35,218 nt of DNA from Candidatus Korarchaeum sp. (lineage in GTDB: Archaea; Korarchaeota; Korarchaeia; Korarchaeales; Korarchaeaceae). Shown one piece after another: positions 30,606 through 35,218 of the stretch (positions within the stretch are counted from its first letter, which is position 1; every line of letters starts with the position of its first letter). The position numbers were made by a program, and so were the translations under genes. The stretch covers positions 1 through 35,218 of the forward strand of contig JAJHQZ010000010.1 in the NCBI GenBank assembly GCA_020833055.1, given 5' to 3'. A model generated the notes under the pieces. That model was not told the DNA's origin. It saw only the letters and a list, made by a program, of their open reading frames with translations, and did no database searches.

Positions 30606-33215
30606 ATGCTCGCGAGAGCAGTCAAGGAATATAGCAAGGAAGAGGTACTCGAAGTGCTTCATCCAGCTGTAGCTGAGTGGTTCGATTCAAACTTCCCATC
30701 CCTAAGCCCTCCCCAGAGGTTAGCGATAGTACCGATAAGTGAGGGCAAGAACGTGCTAATCTCAAGCCCCACGGGCACTGGTAAAACTTTAACAGCATTC
30801 CTCTCGATAATAAGCGAGATCATAAGGATGGGGGAGGAGGGGGAGCTCGATGACTCAGTTTACGCTATCTACGTCTCCCCATTGAGGGCACTGAACAACG
30901 ACATCTACAGGAATCTGGAGGTCCCCCTGAGGGAGATAAGGGAGAGGAACCCGGGAATCCCTGAGATAAGGCATTCAGTCAGGACCGGGGATACTACACC
31001 CTCCGAGAAATCCAAGCAGTTGAGGAAGCCCCCTCATATACTCATAACTACTCCGGAGACCCTCTCAATAATATTAACGGCTCCTAAGTTCAGGGAGAAG
31101 CTGAAGAGCGTGAGGTGGGTCATAGTAGATGAGATACATAGTTTAGTTGAGAACAAGAGGGGGAGCCACCTCTCACTGTCCTTAGAGAGGCTCAGATATC
31201 TGACTGGGAGGGATTTCGTTAGGATAGGTCTATCAGCTACGATAAACCCATTGGAGGAAGTAGCACAATTCCTAGTCGGGTATGAGAACGGCAGACCCAG
31301 GGATTGCGTTATAGTTGAGACTAATTGGGCTAAAGCCCTCGATCTGGCTCTCCTCTCTCCAGTCGATGATCTAGTCAATACTCCCAGCGATCTAGTATCA
31401 TCTAAGATGTATGAACTAATTTCTGAGCTAGTTAGGATGCATAGAACGACCCTGATCTTCACGAATACGAGGAGCGGGACTGAGAGAGTGGTCTTCCATC
31501 TCAAGAAGATCATGGAGCCCATCGAGATAGACGAAGCTATAGCTGCTCACCACAGCTCCCTATCCAGGCAGGTGAGGGGGGATGTCGAGGAGAGGCTCAA
31601 GAGAGGGGAGTTGAGAGCTATAGTCAGTTCGACCAGCCTGGAGTTAGGCATAGATATAGGTTACATAGATCTGGTCGTGCAGATAGGGAGCCCGAAATCT
31701 GTTACTAGGGCCCTGCAGAGAGTTGGTAGGGCGGGCCATAAGCTGCATGAGGTCTCTAAGGGGAGGTTCATAGTCGTAGATAGGGACGATGCCGTTGAGG
31801 TAGCTGTCATGCTGAGGGAAGCTATGAGGGGGAGGCTCGATAAGGTCCACATACCGATGAAGCCCCTGGACGTGCTCGCTCAACACATAGTGGGGATGGC
31901 CGTGGAGAGGAAGTGGGACGTCAGGGAGGCTTTCGACTTAGTCAGATCGGCCTATCCATTCAGGGATCTGAGCTGGGAGGAGTTCGAGTCCGTACTTAAG
32001 TACTTAGCTGGGGATTACGTCCAACTGGAGAGCAGGAAGGTCTACGGGAAGATATGGTACGATGCTATTGAGGGGAAGTTCGGGAGGAGGGGGAAGTACA
32101 TAAGGGTCATATACGCAGCTAACGTCGGCACTATACCGGATGAAGTCGACGCAAAAGTATACACGACCGATGGGAAGCTAGTCGGGAGCTTGGAGGAGGA
32201 GTTCCTGGAGAGGCTACTGCCCGGCGACAGGTTCGTCCTGGGAGGAAGGGTGTATGAGTTCGTCTCAGCTAGGGGGCTGAAAGTGAAGGTGAGGCCTGCA
32301 TACGATCAGAAGCCGACAGTACCTTCTTGGTTCTCTGAGATGCTCCCCCTAAGTTATGAGCTAGCTATAGAGATAGGGAAGTTCAGGGAGCTCTCTTTCA
32401 GGATGCTGGATAGGGGAGAGGATGAGGAGTTGATGAGGATGATAATGGAGATGTCCAACGCTAACGAGAACGCCGCTAGAGCTATATACACATATTTGAA
32501 GCAACAGTACCTCTACTTGAAATCTCTGGGATTGAGAGTGGAGGAGATGCCGTCTAACAGGGTCATACTTATCGAGAGCTATGTCGATGAAGCAGGTAGG
32601 ACTCACCAAGTGACCCACTCTCTCTTCGGCAGGAGGGTTAATGACGCCCTCTCTAGGGCTCTAGCTTACCTAGCTGGGAGCAGGCTGAGGAGGAACCTCG
32701 GTATCTCCGTCATGGATACGGGTTTCTCAGTCATATACCCTAGGGGAGTTGAGCCCGTCGCTAGGATAGATGAGCTCACTGAATACGATCTCAGGGAGCT
32801 CCTAAAGAGGGCAGTTGAGAAGACAGAGCTCCTGAGGAGGAGGTTCAGGCACGTAGCTGCGAGGGGTCTGATGATCCTGAGGAATTATAAGGGGCATGAT
32901 ATAAGCGTTAATAAGCAGCAGATAAGCGCTCAGAATCTCCTGAAGGTAGTTAGCGAGATAGGAGAATTCCCCCTCCTCAAGGAAGCTTATAGGGAGATAA
33001 TGGAGGATTATATGGATATCAGAGGGGCTCAAGAAGTCTTAAATGGGATAAGGAGCGGTGAGATAAGGGTAGTGGATTTGGGGAAGCTCGATGTACCCAC
33101 ACCCTTCGCTCACGGCATAATACTCGAGGGCTTGAGCGACCTAATATTCATGGAGGATAAGATGAGCGCCCTCAGGAGGTTCCAGAGAGAAATTGAGAAG
33201 ATTTTGAGGGAATGA
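30606..33215 (+). CDS. lhr: Lhr-type superfamily 2 helicase
   Basis: This is a large ATP-dependent DNA helicase of about 869 residues, close to the typical archaeal Lhr core. Motifs: Q-motif region LSPPQRLAI, Walker A SSPTGTGKT, VSPLRALNND (Ia), TPETLS (Ib), VDEIHS (motif II, DEIH), GLSATI (III), SSTSLELGIDIG (V) and QRVGRAGH (VI). The Lhr-specific winged-helix and C-terminal beta regions follow. I prefer the ATG at 30606. The TTG at 30588 is also in frame, but it lies in the promoter-proximal hairpin. Roles in recombination and repair are known for the family; the specific role here is not shown. Confidence 0.95.
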   Translation: MLARAVKEYSKEEVLEVLHPAVAEWFDSNFPSLSPPQRLAIVPISEGKNVLISSPTGTGKTLTAFLSIISEIIRMGEEGELDDSVYAIYVSPLRALNNDIYRNLEVPLREIRERNPGIPEIRHSVRTGDTTPSEKSKQLRKPPHILITTPETLSIILTAPKFREKLKSVRWVIVDEIHSLVENKRGSHLSLSLERLRYLTGRDFVRIGLSATINPLEEVAQFLVGYENGRPRDCVIVETNWAKALDLALLSPVDDLVNTPSDLVSSKMYELISELVRMHRTTLIFTNTRSGTERVVFHLKKIMEPIEIDEAIAAHHSSLSRQVRGDVEERLKRGELRAIVSSTSLELGIDIGYIDLVVQIGSPKSVTRALQRVGRAGHKLHEVSKGRFIVVDRDDAVEVAVMLREAMRGRLDKVHIPMKPLDVLAQHIVGMAVERKWDVREAFDLVRSAYPFRDLSWEEFESVLKYLAGDYVQLESRKVYGKIWYDAIEGKFGRRGKYIRVIYAANVGTIPDEVDAKVYTTDGKLVGSLEEEFLERLLPGDRFVLGGRVYEFVSARGLKVKVRPAYDQKPTVPSWFSEMLPLSYELAIEIGKFRELSFRMLDRGEDEELMRMIMEMSNANENAARAIYTYLKQQYLYLKSLGLRVEEMPSNRVILIESYVDEAGRTHQVTHSLFGRRVNDALSRALAYLAGSRLRRNLGISVMDTGFSVIYPRGVEPVARIDELTEYDLRELLKRAVEKTELLRRRFRHVAARGLMILRNYKGHDISVNKQQISAQNLLKVVSEIGEFPLLKEAYREIMEDYMDIRGAQEVLNGIRSGEIRVVDLGKLDVPTPFAHGIILEGLSDLIFMEDKMSALRRFQREIEKILRE

Positions 33216-33217
33216 TA

Positions 33218-33451
33218 TCAAAAGACTTCGAAACTTATCGCTTCAACTGGACATGATTTAGCAGCTGTCTCGACACATTCTTTAAGCTTATCATCCACCT
33301 CCCCGATCGAGATCTCATCGTTAGTCTCCGAGGAGAACTCCGGGACTATCCTGTTCTTCCCGTCCTCAAGGACGAAGACCTCCGAGCAGAGGGTGGGGGC
33401 GACACCGCAACCTATACAGAGGGACCTATTTACCTTAACTCTGATCGGCAT
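33218..33451 (-). CDS. Small ferredoxin with one standard ligand missing
   Basis: The 77-residue ferredoxin has CIGCGVAPTLC near the N-terminus and SCPVEAI near the C-terminus. In the usual CxxCxxCxxxCP pattern the third cysteine is Ala, and the Pro after the fourth is Ser. The cluster is therefore probably bound by the first two cysteines and the distal one (a [3Fe-4S] cluster, or a [4Fe-4S] with another ligand). Similar CxxCGVAP ferredoxins are familiar to me from thermophilic archaea. A TATA-like CTTTATTAAG (minus, 33471-33480) is about 25 bp before the ATG. It ends 3 bp from the convergent Lhr gene. Confidence 0.88.
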   Translation of the reverse strand: MPIRVKVNRSLCIGCGVAPTLCSEVFVLEDGKNRIVPEFSSETNDEISIGEVDDKLKECVETAAKSCPVEAISFEVF

Positions 33452-33489
33452 ATCCCACTGCGAAGTAGCTCTTAATAAAGTTAACGGCG

Positions 33490-33500
33490 TTATATAAATT
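33490..33500 (+). promoter_or_regulatory. Probable TATA box of the molybdopterin oxidoreductase gene
   Basis: TTATATAAATT lies about 40 bp before the ATG at 33535. GAGGAG sits just before the ATG, so a short leader with a ribosome site is expected. The region also holds the divergent ferredoxin promoter. Confidence 0.5.
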
Positions 33501-33534
33501 TTAATTTACGAGTTGACTCGGATTCCAGAGGAGC

Positions 33535-35109
33535 ATGCCGATATGCCAGAGGGATTGCCCTGATGCCTGCTCTCTCATAATAGAGGGGAATGAGCTAAGA
33601 GGGGATCCAGGACATCCTGTGACCCGGGGCTTCGCTTGTAAGAAGGCCAAGAACTTCATGAGGTATTACAGGGAGAGGAGAGTGCTCTATCCTCACTTGA
33701 GGGTGGGAGATGGTTTCGAGAGGATAAGCTGGGAAGAGGCCCTAAGCATGATCTCGGATAGGCTGAAGTACGTTATCGAGAATTACGGCCCGGAGGAGGT
33801 CTTAGTTTACAATTACTCTGGTACAACTGGCTTAATAAACTATCATTACCCTCTTAGGCTCTTCAACGCTATAAAGGCCACTCTAGTCAAGCATACTCTC
33901 TGCGATGAGGCCGGTGAGCTCGCATTAGAACTTCACTTCGGATCTAAGTATGGAGCATTCCCTGAGGACATGGAGAGAGCGAAGCTCCTCGTCATCTGGG
34001 GCGCTGACCTATCATCCACGAGCATTCACGCGTACAGAATAGCTGCTGACCTCAGAGCTAGGGGGGAGATATATGTCGTGGATCCGAGGGTCACTAAGGC
34101 CTCTATGCTAGGTAAGCATCTGAGACCTAAGCCGGGCACGGATACGCTACTAGCGGCTGGAGTCTCCTGGTATATAATAAACGAGTTCGGGGTCGATTCA
34201 GGATTCATAGAGAAGTACACTGAGGGTTTCGATCATTATGCATCGCTTATCTCGAAATACAATCCGGATCTCGTTGAAAGGCTAACATCCGTCAGCAAGA
34301 AGGAGATAAGGGATCTGGCGGAGAGCTACTCGGAGCTTAAGCCCAGCGTGACTTACATAGGGAAGGGAGTCCAGAAGACCAAATACGGCGCTGAGGCCGT
34401 GAGGCTGATATCCTTAATCCCGGCGTTAGTGGGAGTGCATAGGGGCTTCTTCTACTCTAACTCCTGGAGGGATTTCGATACAGATTACTTGGAAGCCTCC
34501 CACCTCGGGAGCGGGAGGAAGGTGAATATGCTTGACGTCCCCCGCTTGCTAGCTGACGGCAAATTCAAGTTCATATATATCTACAACTCGAACCCGGCTG
34601 CAACTCTCCCCAATGCGGCTCTCTTCAGGAAAGGAATGATGAGGAAGGACCTCTTCAAGGTAGTCCACGAAGTAGTTTGGTCGGAGACCGCGAAGCTAGC
34701 GGATATCGTGCTCCCAGCGACGAGTATGCTGGAGCAGGATGACTTCGTGGCCAGTTGGTGGCATCAGTACTTCGGTTACAGCAGGAAGGTAATGGAGCCC
34801 ATGGGGGAGAGCAAGCCAAATTGGTGGGTTACTAATGAGTTGGCTGAGAGAATGGGTCTTGAATGGCTCAAGGAAGATCCTATGGATGCCATAAGGAGAG
34901 CTCTCTCTAAGAGCAGGATGATAAAAAATTTCGAGGAAATTCTGAATAAGCCTTATGTAAAACTGGAATATCCTCCAAAAGATCTCTATCAAACGCCATC
35001 AGGAAAAATAGAATTTTATAGCAAGATCGCGGAGGAGCTCGGATACTCCCCTCTGCCGGTAGTAGCTTGGGAGGAGGTGGATGATGATTATCCGTTGTCG
35101 GGTAGTTAA
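33535..35109 (+). CDS. Molybdopterin oxidoreductase, 3'-truncated by the dispersed element
   Basis: This is a CISM-type Mo/W bis-MGD oxidoreductase. The N-terminal [4Fe-4S] motif is Cys4, Cys8, Cys12 and Cys35 (CQRDCPDAC, GFACKK). The likely metal ligand is Cys123 in HTLCDEAGE. The cofactor-binding domains follow (VIWGADLSSTSIHAY, YNSNPAATLPN, VLPATSMLEQDDF, TPSGKIEFYS). Family members normally continue after a YPLxLxT motif into a C-terminal dinucleotide-binding domain of 100 or more residues. Here VDDDYPL is followed at once by SGS and a stop, which are encoded by the left end of the element starting near 35092. The 524-residue product is therefore probably non-functional. No electron-transfer partner is adjacent, apart perhaps from the small ferredoxin. 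Confidence 0.88.
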   Translation: MPICQRDCPDACSLIIEGNELRGDPGHPVTRGFACKKAKNFMRYYRERRVLYPHLRVGDGFERISWEEALSMISDRLKYVIENYGPEEVLVYNYSGTTGLINYHYPLRLFNAIKATLVKHTLCDEAGELALELHFGSKYGAFPEDMERAKLLVIWGADLSSTSIHAYRIAADLRARGEIYVVDPRVTKASMLGKHLRPKPGTDTLLAAGVSWYIINEFGVDSGFIEKYTEGFDHYASLISKYNPDLVERLTSVSKKEIRDLAESYSELKPSVTYIGKGVQKTKYGAEAVRLISLIPALVGVHRGFFYSNSWRDFDTDYLEASHLGSGRKVNMLDVPRLLADGKFKFIYIYNSNPAATLPNAALFRKGMMRKDLFKVVHEVVWSETAKLADIVLPATSMLEQDDFVASWWHQYFGYSRKVMEPMGESKPNWWVTNELAERMGLEWLKEDPMDAIRRALSKSRMIKNFEEILNKPYVKLEYPPKDLYQTPSGKIEFYSKIAEELGYSPLPVVAWEEVDDDYPLSGS

Positions 35110-35218
35110 CATTTACTACCCGTTCCATCTCGGATAGCACTGCTGCTATCCTCATTGATGGCTTTCAGGGGCAACGGGGCTCCCCTCATCCTGTGTATAT
35201 GCCCATTCGGTGCTACGT
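35092..35218 (-). repeat. Left part of another copy of the dispersed structured element
   Basis: The first 51 bp (from CCGTTGTCGG) are identical to 21281-21331. The rest matches to CGGTGCTAC, with a few substitutions and three small indels. It keeps both major stems: CGGGTAGT/ACTACCCG, and CCATC...GATGG enclosing GGATAGCA/TGCTATCC. A closing pair CCGTTG/CAACGG is complete in this copy. The window ends before the right half with the TATA box. The copy lies inside the molybdopterin oxidoreductase gene, in the same orientation as the other copies. Confidence 0.85.

Overview
The window looks like chromosomal DNA from a thermophilic TACK-type archaeon, with a Korarchaeota-like gene repertoire. This is an inference from gene content and style, not a database match. 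The supporting genes are archaeal 3-dehydroquinate synthase II, GHMP-type shikimate kinase, XPD-type Fe-S helicase, Lhr helicase, an AOR-family tungsten enzyme and a CRISPR repeat ending in ATTGAAAG. TATA-like boxes sit about 25-30 bp before many start codons, suggesting leaderless mRNAs. GGAGGTG-type Shine-Dalgarno sites are found inside operons. Genes are tightly packed on both strands, with ATGA overlaps and convergent 3' ends that touch or overlap by a few bases.

Layout. (1) 85-9079 is a nickel and [NiFe]-hydrogenase maturation block. hypA, an Mrp/MinD-type ATPase in the HypB position, hypC and hypE lie on the minus strand. hypF-hypD run divergently on the plus strand, followed by an ECF nickel/cobalt transporter (nikM, nikN, nikQ, nikO) and a convergent nikR. 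No hydrogenase structural gene is in the window. (2) 9349-11591 holds a two-CBS protein, two unrecognised small proteins, a MobB-like protein with a degenerate P-loop, and a YjjX-type inosine/xanthosine triphosphatase. (3) 11592-13303 holds an IS200/IS605-type tnpB remnant with its structured 3' end, 3-dehydroquinate synthase II, and a three-repeat CRISPR array with its leader. (4) 13306-14808 encodes a RACo-like corrinoid-protein activator. (5) 15050-21028 is a five-gene peptide/oligosaccharide ABC importer operon. (6) 21555-28287 holds a PLD-like protein, a core MetE-like methyltransferase, aroE plus shikimate kinase, an XPD-type helicase, a lumazine synthase homologue, a phosphoesterase and a HAD protein. 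(7) 28284-35109 holds an AOR-family oxidoreductase with its polyferredoxin, an Lhr helicase, a small ferredoxin and a molybdopterin oxidoreductase that is cut short.

The most unusual feature is a roughly 230-bp non-coding repeat. One complete copy lies at 21281-21512. A second starts at 35092, inside the 3' part of the molybdopterin oxidoreductase gene, and runs off the window. The last ~18 bp of a third forms the left edge of the window. The right half of a fourth, 13189-13303, sits directly against the CRISPR array in the leader position. All copies point the same way. The right half carries a TATA box on the minus strand that would drive the CRISPR array at one locus and, at the complete copy, a hairpin-rich left half instead. 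I read this as a dispersed promoter-plus-structured-RNA element related to the CRISPR leader. I do not recognise it as a described family.
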